Shown here in pieces: positions 26,349 to 35,360 of a stretch of 64,000 bases of DNA. Every line of letters starts with the position of its first letter. Position 1 is the stretch's first letter. The notes beneath the pieces were generated by a model. The model did no database searches. It saw only the letters and a program-made list of their open reading frames with translations, and was not told where the DNA came from. Position numbers and translations under genes: made by a program. Origin of the DNA: Paraflavitalea pollutisoli (GTDB lineage Bacteria > Bacteroidota > Bacteroidia > Chitinophagales > Chitinophagaceae). The stretch lies in assembly GCF_029360705.1 (NCBI RefSeq), contig NZ_JARKMX010000001.1:620001-684000 (forward strand), written 5' to 3'.

Positions 26349-26669
26349 TTACATTTCATCGTCGGGGTTTGGTTGATCTTCTTTTACTGATTGCAACTTT
26401 TTAACTTCTGCCACAAATTCTTTGGCAGGTTTGAAGGCTGGAATGTAATGTTCAGGGATGTGTACCGCAATGTTTTTCTTAATGTTGCGGCCGATCTTAG
26501 CAGCTCTCTTTTTAGTGATGAAACTGCCAAACCCACGAATGTAGATGTTTTCTCCTTGGGATAAGGTATCTTTCACTTCCTTGAACATGGTCTCCAGCGT
26601 AACCAAAACATCAACCTTGGGAATACCTGTTTTTTCAGATATTTGGTTAACGAGGTCTGCCTTTCTCAT
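26349..26669 (-). CDS. HU family DNA-binding protein
   Basis: A 106-residue HU/IHF protein. The start MRKADLVNQISEKTGIPKVDV and the DNA-bending arm region GFGSFITKKRAAKIGRNIKK are diagnostic. The C-terminus has an acidic extension (EDQPNPDDEM) beyond the usual ~90 residues. It is transcribed away from mutY. Confidence 0.95.
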   Translation of the reverse strand: MRKADLVNQISEKTGIPKVDVLVTLETMFKEVKDTLSQGENIYIRGFGSFITKKRAAKIGRNIKKNIAVHIPEHYIPAFKPAKEFVAEVKKLQSVKEDQPNPDDEM

Positions 26670-26870
26670 GTCGTTGAATTTTTAACGGGTTTGAAAATAT
26701 GTTTACGATAAACGGCAATTGTCACAAAATCAATTCATTACTCAAATTAAATGTTAATTCGCACATTTGCAAGAAAAGGTATAAATAATTGATATTGAGG
26801 GGTATCAATTTCCGTGCCGGTTACCCTTAACTGTACTCATTATCAAAAGGTTATATATTCAATATTTACC

Positions 26871-27941
26871 ATGAAACCAATATTCACTGAGAAGCTGATG
26901 GCGTGGAATAAGGCCAAAAATGACCGTTCCATGCCATGGAAAGGCGAGAAAAACCCGTATAAAATCTGGTTGAGTGAAATTATTTTACAACAGACCAGAG
27001 TAGAGCAAGGGCTGGCTTATTATCAAAAATTTATCAAAGCTTTTCCTACTATACAACAGCTTGCCAAAGCTCCTGAGCAAAAGGTATTTAAATTGTGGGA
27101 AGGTCTGGGATATTATACACGCTGCAGAAATTTAATCGCCACTGCACAGATCGTAGTGAATGACTACAAGGGAATATTTCCTAATACATACGATGAGATT
27201 AAAAAGTTGAAAGGCATCGGTCCTTACACTGCTGCTGCTATTGCCTCCTTTGCTTTCAATGAACCACATGCTGTTGTGGATGGAAATGTGCAACGTGTGA
27301 TTGCACGTTACTTCGGTATTTCTACGCCGATCGATACTACTGCCGGTAAGAAGATGTACCAGGAACTGGCTACCGCGTTACTGGATTATGACGAACCCGG
27401 TAAATACAACCAGGCAATCATGGATTTTGGTGCTGTTATATGCAAACCGCAGAACCCTTTATGCGGCGAGTGTCCGCAACAGGCCGATTGTGAAGCGTTT
27501 AAGCACAACCTGATCAAACAGCTGCCCGTCAAGGAAAAAAGCCTGGCCAAAAAAGAGCGTTGGTTCTATTATTTCATCATTCAGTACGAGGACAAAGTTT
27601 ATGTTCGGCAGCGTAGCGAGAAAGATATCTGGCAAGACCTGCACGAGTTTGTGTTGTTTGAATCAGCTACCCCTGTACAAACGATGTTTCAAGACCTTCC
27701 TTATCTAAAGAAGCTGTTTGGCAAACATTCCTATTCGGTCAGTCATATTAGTAAAGTTTATCATCAGCAACTTACGCATCAGCTCATTCATGGTCAGTTT
27801 ATAACCGTTACAACGTTAAAGCCGGTCACGGCTTTAAAAGATTATTTGCTCACCGATAAGAAGCAATTTAAACGTCTGGCCTTTCCGCGTATCATTAACA
27901 CCTTTCTGGACGAAAAAACGTCGTTGGCACAGTTATTTTAA
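26871..27941 (+). CDS. mutY: A/G-specific adenine glycosylase MutY
   Basis: A 356-residue base-excision repair glycosylase that removes A opposite 8-oxoG. E36 (LSEIILQQTRVEQG) and D137 (VVDGNVQRV) are the catalytic pair; the helix-hairpin-helix is LKGIGPYTAAAIA; the [4Fe-4S] cluster ligands are C191, C198, C201 and C207 (C-X6-C-X2-C-X5-C). The C-terminal NUDIX-like domain (from about residue 225) recognises 8-oxoG. An in-frame ATG 19 codons upstream is unlikely because the family N-terminus starts near MKPIFTEKLMAW. Confidence 0.97.
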   Translation: MKPIFTEKLMAWNKAKNDRSMPWKGEKNPYKIWLSEIILQQTRVEQGLAYYQKFIKAFPTIQQLAKAPEQKVFKLWEGLGYYTRCRNLIATAQIVVNDYKGIFPNTYDEIKKLKGIGPYTAAAIASFAFNEPHAVVDGNVQRVIARYFGISTPIDTTAGKKMYQELATALLDYDEPGKYNQAIMDFGAVICKPQNPLCGECPQQADCEAFKHNLIKQLPVKEKSLAKKERWFYYFIIQYEDKVYVRQRSEKDIWQDLHEFVLFESATPVQTMFQDLPYLKKLFGKHSYSVSHISKVYHQQLTHQLIHGQFITVTTLKPVTALKDYLLTDKKQFKRLAFPRIINTFLDEKTSLAQLF

Positions 27942-28078
27942 TGCATTCACAATGATGAGGATCGGCGCCCTATATTAACACTTAGTAGGGTCAAAAAAAT
28001 GGAAAATATCTTGAAAAAAAATTAACTTTAAGAGTAAATAAAACCGGTAGACGATTTCTAACAATAAACTCACCATTT

Positions 28079-28522
28079 ATGAGAGGCGTTAACAGGGTTA
28101 TGCTCATTGGCAATTTGGGAAGGGATCCGGATGTGCAGTACCTGGAAGGCAATATTGCAGTAGCAAAGTTTCCACTGGCAACCACGGAAACATTCAAAGA
28201 CAGGGCTGGTAAGCTTATTTCACAGACCGAATGGCATACGGTGGTACTTTGGAGAGGATTGGCCGAGCTGGCCCAGAAATACCTGCATAAAGGGAGCCTG
28301 GTGTATATCGAAGGACGCCTGCGTACCCGCAGCTGGGAAGATAAAGAAGGTAATAAAAAGTTTGCTACCGAAGTAGTGGGGGATAACCTCATTATGCTAG
28401 ATAAACGTACTGATGGTACACACCACGGTAATCATACCAATTCACACGGTGAAAATGTGGAAGGATTCAGCAATACCGATATCCCACCCATGGGCGAGCC
28501 TTCGCAAGACCTTCCGTTTTAG
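28079..28522 (+). CDS. ssb: Single-stranded DNA-binding protein
   Basis: A 147-residue SSB. The OB fold (MRGVNRVMLIGNLGRDPDVQ, WHTVVLWRGLAELAQKYLHKG, LVYIEGRLRTRSWEDKEGN) occupies residues 1-110. The tail ends MGEPSQDLPF, the acidic-plus-DLPF tip used for partner binding. It lies between mutY and gldE, the typical Bacteroidota order. Confidence 0.97.
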   Translation: MRGVNRVMLIGNLGRDPDVQYLEGNIAVAKFPLATTETFKDRAGKLISQTEWHTVVLWRGLAELAQKYLHKGSLVYIEGRLRTRSWEDKEGNKKFATEVVGDNLIMLDKRTDGTHHGNHTNSHGENVEGFSNTDIPPMGEPSQDLPF

Positions 28523-28641
28523 ATTACCCATTTTCCGGATTTCCAAGATTTAATGGGGTGTCAGGGCAATAAAGTCCCCCTAAATCCATTTTTGATCATT
28601 CCGACCCGCAACAATATTTTTGCATAAGTCAAGTTTTTCCC

Positions 28642-28679
28642 GGCGGGCTGAGGCCTGCCTTTATTGATGCGGCTCAGCC
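28642..28679 (+). promoter_or_regulatory. Two mutually exclusive hairpins in the ssb-gldE gap
   Basis: Hairpin A: GGCGGGC (28642-28648) with GCCTGCC (28653-28659), followed by TTTATT, a terminator-like arrangement. Hairpin B: GGCTGAG (28646-28652) with CTCAGCC (28673-28679). The two share the 28646-28652 arm, so only one can form. They may simply end the ssb transcript or may act as an attenuator before gldE. Confidence 0.45.
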
Positions 28680-28721
28680 TAAACTGTTGATCGATCATTT
28701 TTAACAAAAACCAATTTTGCT

Positions 28722-30065
28722 TTGGATAATCCTTTCAGGTGTTTGTTACCAGGCGAAGCAGGGCAGCCCGTTTTCCTGGCTGTGAATGTACAAGCCACAA
28801 CCATTCTATCTGCAGTAGTTTTATTCCTGTTGCTACTTTCTTTCTTTATTTCGGGGGCCAAGGTCGCTTTCTTTTCCCTTACTTACCGGGATGTGAACAT
28901 GCTGAAGACGAAGCAGGATTCTGGCTGGAAGCGGATTGCCAACCTGCTCGATGAGCCGCGTAAGTTACAGGCATCGTTGATGATTGCCAATACGCTGATC
29001 AATATTGCCATCATTATCCTGGCTAATTTCCTGATCGATCCCATATTTACTTTCAAAGATGACAGCTGGATAGTAGGTCTGGTTATCTTTTTCATCAAAC
29101 TGATCGTGATCAGCGCTGTGATCGTATTGTTTGGCGAAGTGTTGCCTAAAGTCCGGGCCAATCAGAATAACCTTCGCTCTGCTTACGAAGCCTCTTTCCT
29201 GGTTGAAGTTACCTTTTATCTTTTTAAACGGATGGCGGGGTGGATGGTCAGCATGTCTGACAGGGTGGAAAAGATCTTTGGTGGTAAAGCTTCGCGGGCA
29301 CTTACTCAAAAACAACTGGAAGAGCAGATCCGCTCTACCATTCATGAAGAAGAGGAGCAGCGTATCCTTGCAGGGATCTATAAGTTTGCAAATATTACGG
29401 TGAAGCAAGTGATGTGTACCCGCCTTGATGTGCATGGTGTAGAACACAATTTATCCTTCAAGGAATTGAAGCAGATTGTCAAGGATACGCATTATTCCCG
29501 CATGCCGGTTTTCAAAGGCAGCCTGGACGATATTCAGGGTATTATTCACTCCAAAGACCTGATCCCACACCTAAACGAACCCGATAATTACGACTGGCAA
29601 AGTTTGCTGAGACCGCCCTATTTTGTACATGAACAGAAGTTTATTGAGGACCTGCTTACCGAGTTCCAAAGCAAGCGTATCCATTTTGCGGTGGTGGTAG
29701 ATGAATTTGGCGGTACGAGTGGTATCATTACCCTGGAAGATGTCCTGGAAGAGATCATTGGCGAGATCAAGGACGAGTTTGACGAAGAAGAGTCGGGCAA
29801 TAAGAAGATTGACGATGCTACTTATGTTTTTGAAGGCCGCACGATGATCTATGACGCCTGTAATACCATGAACCTGCCTGCCGATACCTTTGACCAGGTA
29901 AGGGGGGAAAGTGATTCGCTGGCAGGTCTGATCCTGGAGCTGGCGGGTGAAATTCCCAAGGCTGGTGATGTGGTACCTATCGGTGACTTTGAATTTGCCA
30001 TTCTTGAAGTGGACCGTAACCGGATCAAAAAGGTGCAGGTAACCATCAAGCCCGGCACAGTATAA
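28722..30065 (+). CDS. gldE: Gliding motility-associated protein GldE
   Basis: A 447-residue CNNM/CorC-type membrane protein. After an N-terminal segment come membrane helices (ILSAVVLFLLLLSFFISGAKVAFFSL, LINIAIIILANFLI, VGLVIFFIKLIVISAVIVLFGEVLPK), two CBS domains (about 225-345, with MCTRLDVHGVE and VVDEFGGTSGIITLEDVLEEI) and a CorC/HlyC domain. GldE works with GldD in T9SS and gliding. No ATG is available: the frame offers TTG at 28722 and GTG at 28782; the second gives a start closer to the family, so the true N-terminus is uncertain. Confidence 0.9.
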   Translation: MDNPFRCLLPGEAGQPVFLAVNVQATTILSAVVLFLLLLSFFISGAKVAFFSLTYRDVNMLKTKQDSGWKRIANLLDEPRKLQASLMIANTLINIAIIILANFLIDPIFTFKDDSWIVGLVIFFIKLIVISAVIVLFGEVLPKVRANQNNLRSAYEASFLVEVTFYLFKRMAGWMVSMSDRVEKIFGGKASRALTQKQLEEQIRSTIHEEEEQRILAGIYKFANITVKQVMCTRLDVHGVEHNLSFKELKQIVKDTHYSRMPVFKGSLDDIQGIIHSKDLIPHLNEPDNYDWQSLLRPPYFVHEQKFIEDLLTEFQSKRIHFAVVVDEFGGTSGIITLEDVLEEIIGEIKDEFDEEESGNKKIDDATYVFEGRTMIYDACNTMNLPADTFDQVRGESDSLAGLILELAGEIPKAGDVVPIGDFEFAILEVDRNRIKKVQVTIKPGTV

Positions 30066-30122
30066 TTCGTCCTCTGTAACAGTACTGTTTCTATTGTAGA
30101 CTCCTGATTTATTATACGTATT

Positions 30123-30782
30123 ATGGTTAAGCGTTTCCTTTTACCCTTCCTTGTGTTAGCTTTTCTGGCTGCTTGCAACAGCGACTATACGATCAGGAAA
30201 AAGGGTTATTATCAGATAGATTTTCCCAAGCATGAATACAAGCTGTTTGACCAACCAGGTTATCCCTATACTTTTGAATACCCGGTTTATGCCAGGGTTG
30301 TAAAGGACACCTCTTTCTTTGATGGTAAACCGGAGAACGACTACTGGGTCAATGTCGACTTTCCCCAATTCGATGGGAAGATCTATATGAGCTACAAAGA
30401 AATTGGTAAAAATGAGCTGACAAAGCTGGTGAATGACGCTTTTCAGATGACCTATAAACACACCCAAAAGGCTACAGAGATCACCGATTCGGCCATGCTT
30501 ACTCCCAATGGTATCAGCGGCCTTTTTTTTCATGTCGGTGGCAATGCTGCTACTGCCAAGCAGTTCTTTGTGACTGATTCTGTCAAACATTTTTTGCGGG
30601 GGGCTCTGTACTTTGATGCCTCTCCGAATGAAGACTCGCTGGGCATTGTCAACCAGTTTCTGCAGGAGGATATGAAGCACCTGATCAACACACTGAAATG
30701 GAAGGGTGGAACCAGCAGCAAGCCAACTGTTGCCGCACCCAAGCCGCAGCCTACTCCTGTCGATCCCGGGGTAAAACATTGA
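30123..30782 (+). CDS. gldD: Gliding motility lipoprotein GldD
   Basis: A 219-residue lipoprotein. The signal peptide MVKRFLLPFLVLAFLAAC gives lipid attachment at C18. The body has GldD hallmarks such as RKKGYYQIDFPKHEYKLFD, FEYPVYARVV, and the DFPQFDGKIYMSYK segment. A Pro/Lys-rich tail ends it (SKPTVAAPKPQPTPVDPGVKH). It follows gldE by 57 bp. Confidence 0.95.
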   Translation: MVKRFLLPFLVLAFLAACNSDYTIRKKGYYQIDFPKHEYKLFDQPGYPYTFEYPVYARVVKDTSFFDGKPENDYWVNVDFPQFDGKIYMSYKEIGKNELTKLVNDAFQMTYKHTQKATEITDSAMLTPNGISGLFFHVGGNAATAKQFFVTDSVKHFLRGALYFDASPNEDSLGIVNQFLQEDMKHLINTLKWKGGTSSKPTVAAPKPQPTPVDPGVKH

Positions 30783-30930
30783 TAATTCCTATTACTGTCA
30801 ACTACTTACGAGCCGGGCTAAAAGTTGGGCGGGAGCACAACCGCCAAGCCTTTCCTTGTTTTGCGGTGCAGAACAGGCGACGTTCCCCGTTGTTTTGGCG
30901 GGCAAAATATATGAGCCCGGGATGCTGCCA

Positions 30931-30950
30931 ACATCGTAAATTTGCGATGT
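30931..30950 (+). promoter_or_regulatory. -7 element inside an inverted repeat, upstream of the DUF3109 gene
   Basis: ACATCG and CGATGT flank TAAATTTG (30937-30944), a match to the Bacteroidota -7 consensus. No -33 element is evident. The arrangement would suit an operator, but the match could be by chance. Confidence 0.35.
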
Positions 30951-30963
30951 AAAATTTATTCCC

Positions 30964-31554
30964 TTGATAGCAGTTGATAATGTATTGATCAGTAACGACG
31001 TGGTGGAGGAGCAATTTGTATGCGACCTTTCGAAGTGTAAGGGCGGATGTTGTGAGGAAGGGGATGCTGGTGCCCCGTTGGAAAATGCTGAACTGGACCT
31101 GATCGTTGACCTGTACGATAAGGTTCTTCCCTACCTGACCCCCGAGTCGATTGCAGAGATCGAGCGCAAAGGTAAATACGTTTATCACCGCGAGTTTGGT
31201 TGGGTTACCCCTACTTTGGGCAACGATAATGAGATTTGTGTGTACGGTTACCGTGACTCGAAAGGTACTATCAAATGTGCTTTTGAACAGGCCTATAACG
31301 ACGGTATTATCGGCTGGAAAAAGCCGATCAGTTGTCATTTCTTCCCCATTATACAAAAGACCGGCCGCGAAGGAGACTTCGACCGTATGAACTACGAGCC
31401 ACGCGAGGTGTTGTGCAAACCGGCATGCGGTTTGGGTAAAAAGCTGAAAGTTCCTGTTTATCAATTCCTGAAGGAGCCGATCATCCGGAAATACGGAGAG
31501 GACTTTTATGAAGCGCTCGATACTGCTGCAAAGCTTTACAAGAGCAGCAAGTAA
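30964..31554 (+). CDS. DUF3109 family protein, cysteine-rich
   Basis: A 196-residue protein of the DUF3109 family. Conserved cysteines include CDLSKCKGGCCEEGDAGAP, ICVYGY, IKCAFEQAY, ISCHFFPI and LCKPACGLGKKL, which suggest a metal or Fe-S site. The function is unknown. The frame starts with TTG (family N-termini read like M-I-x-V/I-D-N-x-L-I-S, which fits here). lutB starts 34 bp after it, so the two are probably cotranscribed. Confidence 0.85.
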   Translation: MIAVDNVLISNDVVEEQFVCDLSKCKGGCCEEGDAGAPLENAELDLIVDLYDKVLPYLTPESIAEIERKGKYVYHREFGWVTPTLGNDNEICVYGYRDSKGTIKCAFEQAYNDGIIGWKKPISCHFFPIIQKTGREGDFDRMNYEPREVLCKPACGLGKKLKVPVYQFLKEPIIRKYGEDFYEALDTAAKLYKSSK

Positions 31555-31588
31555 CATTAAGCTTGTTTTTCACTTCACAACCGGAAGC

Positions 31589-32980
31589 ATGAATGATATC
31601 GTTTCGTCGTTTATAGCCAAAAGCACCGTCAAAGCGGCTGATCTGGAGCATCGCCGCAAGGTGAATTTCAACATCAGCAAGTACAATGCAACGGTGCCTG
31701 TTGGCAAGCAACAGTTTGCCAATGTGCACCTGGCGCGCGAGCGTGCGAAGAATGTGAAATGGCGGGCCATTGAAATGCTGGACGTATATCTGGAGGAATT
31801 TGAGGCCAACCTGATCAAGCGCGGCGGAAAAGTGATCTGGGCCGAGACGACTGAGCAAGCCCTGGAGGAAATCGGTAAGATCTGCGCTGCCAAGAATTGT
31901 AAGACGGTGGTGAAGAGCAAAAGTATGGTTACCGAAGAGATTCATCTCAATGACTACCTGGAAAAGAAAGGCATTGAAAGTATCGAAACGGATCTGGGAG
32001 AATATATTCAGCAGCTTGATGGAGAGCCTCCTTACCATATTGTAACGCCTGCCATGCATAAAAGTAAGGAAGACGTTGCCAAACTATTTTACAACAAACT
32101 CAACACGGCTCCTAATCTTTCGCCAAGCCAGCTTACCCTGGTAGCACGCGAAAAGCTGCGTACCAAATACGTAGAAGCTGAGGTCGGTATAACTGGTGCT
32201 AATTTTATCATTGCCGATATCGGGGGCATTGCTGTCACAGAAAATGAAGGGAATGCGCGGTTGAGTTGTGCCTATCCAAAGACTCATATAGCGATTGTAG
32301 GCATTGAGAAGATCATTCCTTCTATGAACGATCTTGGCTTGTTCTGGCCCTTGCTGGCCACCTACGGAACGGGTCAAAATGTGACGGTATATAATACTAT
32401 TGTTAGTGGGCCACGACAGCCCGGCGAAACCGACGGGCCGGAAGAAATGTATGTAATATTGCTGGACAATGGCCGTACGAACATCCTGGCTAACGAGAAA
32501 ACACGTGAAAGCCTTTATTGCATTCGCTGCGGGGCCTGCCTGAATGCCTGTCCCGTTTACAAAAATATTGGCGGTCACGCCTATGGTACCACTTATAGTG
32601 GTCCTATTGGTTCTGTGATCACGCCACATTTGAAGGGCGTGGATGATTGGAAGCACCTGAGTTATGCTTCTTCCCTTTGCGGTAATTGTACCGAAGTATG
32701 TGCCGTGAAGATCAATCTGCATGAGCTGCTGCTGGAGAACAGGCATGAAGCCGTGGAGCAGGGGGCAGCTGGCTGGTCGGAGCGCATGGCCTGGAAGGCC
32801 TGGAAGATGGCCAGCCTTCACCGCAAGTGGATGAACAAGGGCAGCCAAAAGACGAAGAACTGGATGGTTAACAAGGTCTTCAAGGGATGGACCGCACACC
32901 GCGGTGATCTTGATTTTGCACCTAAAACCTTCAATGAGCAATGGCAGGAAAAGCACGCCCCCCCTTCGGTCAAAAAATGA
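31589..32980 (+). CDS. lutB: LutB/LldF-type iron-sulfur L-lactate oxidation protein
   Basis: A 463-residue Fe-S protein. The N-terminal LUD domain (about 60-300) contains AAKNCKTVVKSKSMVTEEI and GGIAVTENEGNARLSC. The C-terminal ferredoxin-type clusters are CIRCGACLNACPVY and CGNCTEVCAVKI. LutABC oxidise L-lactate to pyruvate in Bacillus. No lutA or lutC is adjacent; a LutC-like gene lies at 63443. The start at 31589 was preferred over an ATG at 31508 that overlaps the previous gene. Confidence 0.9.
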   Translation: MNDIVSSFIAKSTVKAADLEHRRKVNFNISKYNATVPVGKQQFANVHLARERAKNVKWRAIEMLDVYLEEFEANLIKRGGKVIWAETTEQALEEIGKICAAKNCKTVVKSKSMVTEEIHLNDYLEKKGIESIETDLGEYIQQLDGEPPYHIVTPAMHKSKEDVAKLFYNKLNTAPNLSPSQLTLVAREKLRTKYVEAEVGITGANFIIADIGGIAVTENEGNARLSCAYPKTHIAIVGIEKIIPSMNDLGLFWPLLATYGTGQNVTVYNTIVSGPRQPGETDGPEEMYVILLDNGRTNILANEKTRESLYCIRCGACLNACPVYKNIGGHAYGTTYSGPIGSVITPHLKGVDDWKHLSYASSLCGNCTEVCAVKINLHELLLENRHEAVEQGAAGWSERMAWKAWKMASLHRKWMNKGSQKTKNWMVNKVFKGWTAHRGDLDFAPKTFNEQWQEKHAPPSVKK

Positions 32981-32995
32981 GAACATTTTATATAG

Positions 32996-33026
32996 AAAGT
33001 CAACTTTATCGGTTGACTTTTTTATT
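32996..33026 (+). terminator. Intrinsic terminator of lutB
   Basis: Stem AAAGTCAAC / GTTGACTTT, loop TTTATCG, with a T-rich tail (TTTATTTT). The tail lies only 12 bp before the next start codon at 33038, so the next gene's promoter must overlap it or lie upstream. Confidence 0.75.
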
Positions 33027-33037
33027 TTGTGCTACGG

Positions 33038-34357
33038 ATGCTGCTTTTTAGTTATACCATCACCCCCCGACTGCAATATGTTGTTGATTTTCTCAACAAA
33101 GAGTTGTTTGAAACAACTGTGACCATCACCACTGATCTTCACCACTTCCAGACGGCTGTCGGGCCGCGTATCAATTACTCTTCCGAGCCATTCGATGCTG
33201 AGGTGTTCTCTGTACGGCCTGTAAGACTTTTGTTTGAAAAAGGCATCCGGCCGCAGGACATACATTGCTTTACCTCGCAGGGGCGGACAGCCTTTTTTGC
33301 GAGCGAGGGAGATCTCCCCTTCGATCTTTTAGCTGCCACCTTCTACGTGCTCAGCCGCTACGAAGAATACCTGCCACATGATAAGGATGAATACGGCCGG
33401 TATGCGCATACCAATTCCCTGGCCTTCCGGGAGGGGTTTCTTGATCAGCCGCTGGTCAATTACTGGTTGCTTCAGTTCAAGCAGGCCTTGCTGCAACGGT
33501 TTCCGAATCTGACTTTCAGCAAGAAGAATTTTAAATGTATTCTCTCTTACGATATCGACATCGCCTGGTCATACCTACATAAAGGGTTTGTACGAACGGC
33601 GGGCGGATTTGCCCGTTCTGTTATCAAGGGGCAATGGACAGAGGTGAAAGACCGCTGGAATGTATTACGAGGACTGCAGAAAGACCCCTATGACTGTTTT
33701 GAATGGCTCGATGCGCTGCATTTGTATTGCCGGTTGCGGCCCTACTATTTCTTCCTCGTGGCGCGTAAGCAAGTAGGGTATGACAAAAATACACCTACTG
33801 ATGTGAAAGCTTTCCGGCAACTGATCGAGTATTATTCCAACACCTATAAGACGGGCATTCATCCTTCGTGGCAAAGCGGTGACGATCCCGACCTACTGGT
33901 GGAGGAAAAGGAGTGGCTGGAAGTTGTGGCCGATACGCCGATCACCAGAAGCCGTCAGCACTATATACGGTTTGAATTGCCCGATACCTACCGGCTGCTC
34001 GTAAAAGCTGGTATCGAGAAAGATTTTTCCATGGGCTATGGCAGTATCAACGGTTTCAGGGCATCTGTTTGTTCATCGTTTGTATGGTACGACCTGAACC
34101 TCGAGCAAAGCACTTCCCTGGTGCTTTATCCTTTCTGTTTTATGGACGCCAACTCTTACTATGAACAGAAAGACACACCGCAACAGGCTTACGCCGAATT
34201 GGTCTTATACCATGAGCAGATACGAAAACTGAACGGCATGATGATCTCTATTTGGCACAATTCAATATTAGGCACAGACCGTCGTTTTGCCGGTTGGCGT
34301 GAAATGTTTGAGTTATTTATGCGCGAGACGGTGTATTGGGATGCTTATTCCGATTAG
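33038..34357 (+). CDS. Polysaccharide deacetylase family protein with DUF7033-like N-terminus
   Basis: A 439-residue protein. The N-terminal ~160 residues (LLFSYTITPRLQYVVDFLNKELF, DLLAATFYVLSRYEEYLPH) form the domain now called DUF7033. The second half has a deacetylase-like NodB fold: FKCILSYDIDIAW carries the D-x-D pair, HPSWQSG is a probable metal/substrate motif, and ISIWHNSIL closes the barrel. The substrate is unknown; surface polysaccharide is likely. GTG at 33029 is a possible alternative start three codons upstream. Confidence 0.83.
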   Translation: MLLFSYTITPRLQYVVDFLNKELFETTVTITTDLHHFQTAVGPRINYSSEPFDAEVFSVRPVRLLFEKGIRPQDIHCFTSQGRTAFFASEGDLPFDLLAATFYVLSRYEEYLPHDKDEYGRYAHTNSLAFREGFLDQPLVNYWLLQFKQALLQRFPNLTFSKKNFKCILSYDIDIAWSYLHKGFVRTAGGFARSVIKGQWTEVKDRWNVLRGLQKDPYDCFEWLDALHLYCRLRPYYFFLVARKQVGYDKNTPTDVKAFRQLIEYYSNTYKTGIHPSWQSGDDPDLLVEEKEWLEVVADTPITRSRQHYIRFELPDTYRLLVKAGIEKDFSMGYGSINGFRASVCSSFVWYDLNLEQSTSLVLYPFCFMDANSYYEQKDTPQQAYAELVLYHEQIRKLNGMMISIWHNSILGTDRRFAGWREMFELFMRETVYWDAYSD

Positions 34358-34425
34358 AGGATAACCAGTTGTAGCAGGCATATGGTACAGTTGGCCAGGT
34401 AATACTTCGCTTCCCCACATTTAAG

Positions 34426-35352
34426 CTATTTCGATCGCCGGTAAGCCCGGTTGATCAGGTTGACCCCCAGCAGTGTAATAGCACCTCCTACGGCTATGAA
34501 TATCGTTAGCTTTTCATCAAACAACAAAGCCCCAAATAATACTGCGACCATTGGATTGATGTAGGCATAAATGGATACCTGTTCGGTGGGCAGGTTCTGT
34601 AAAGCATATAGGTAAGCGAGAAAAGAGATGACGGAACCAAAGGTGGCCAGGTAGGCGATAGCTGTCCAGGACTGCCAGGGTATTTCCTGTATCGGTACTG
34701 TGTTGCCAGTGCTGTAGGCGATGATACTGGTCAGTATGCCGGAGATCAGCATTTGTAATCCGAGACTGAAATAAGGGTTGAAAGCGGTCGCCTGTTGTTT
34801 GGTATAAAGTGTTCCGAAGGCCCATGTCCAGGATGCTGTCAGTGATAAGAGGATACCGAAGCGGAATTCCGGATCAAAGAAGTCGGCCAGGTGTTCGTAG
34901 AAGATGACGCAAACGCCTCCAAAACCCAGTACGAGCCCGGCAAGGGCCATCAGGGGTATCCTGGTGCGTGCTGTAAAGAGGTTGATGATCACGATCCACA
35001 AGGGAAAGGTGGCAGCGATAATGGCGCCCAATCCCGCGGAGATATACTTAACACCCCAGGTTGAGAGACCATTGGTGAGAAAGAAGTTGAGCAGGCTGAG
35101 GATGATGATGGGACCCCACTCTTTGCCGCGCGGCCAGGCGCGGCCTTTACTGAGAAAGAAGCACACATACAACAGGCCGCCAATCGATTGACGAATGCCG
35201 GCCAGTTGTATTGCGGGCATATATTTGACGCCTTGTCTGGAAGCGATCCAGGTGGTACCCCAGAAAAAACATACCATTCCCAATGCTACCAGGGCCTTAA
35301 TGCGGCTACCCCGGTGATGTAGGAAAGGTGTTTTGGTTAAGGGGTTCGTCAT
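34426..35352 (-). CDS. EamA family (DMT superfamily) transporter
   Basis: A 308-residue membrane protein with about ten helices in two EamA repeats (ALVALGMVCFFWGTTWIASRQG; LLSLTASWTWAFGTLYTKQQAT). It probably exports or imports a metabolite, but the substrate cannot be read from the sequence. It starts 8 bp after purH on the same strand and is probably cotranscribed with it. Confidence 0.92.
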   Translation of the reverse strand: MTNPLTKTPFLHHRGSRIKALVALGMVCFFWGTTWIASRQGVKYMPAIQLAGIRQSIGGLLYVCFFLSKGRAWPRGKEWGPIIILSLLNFFLTNGLSTWGVKYISAGLGAIIAATFPLWIVIINLFTARTRIPLMALAGLVLGFGGVCVIFYEHLADFFDPEFRFGILLSLTASWTWAFGTLYTKQQATAFNPYFSLGLQMLISGILTSIIAYSTGNTVPIQEIPWQSWTAIAYLATFGSVISFLAYLYALQNLPTEQVSIYAYINPMVAVLFGALLFDEKLTIFIAVGGAITLLGVNLINRAYRRSK

Positions 35353-35360
35353 TCAGTTTG

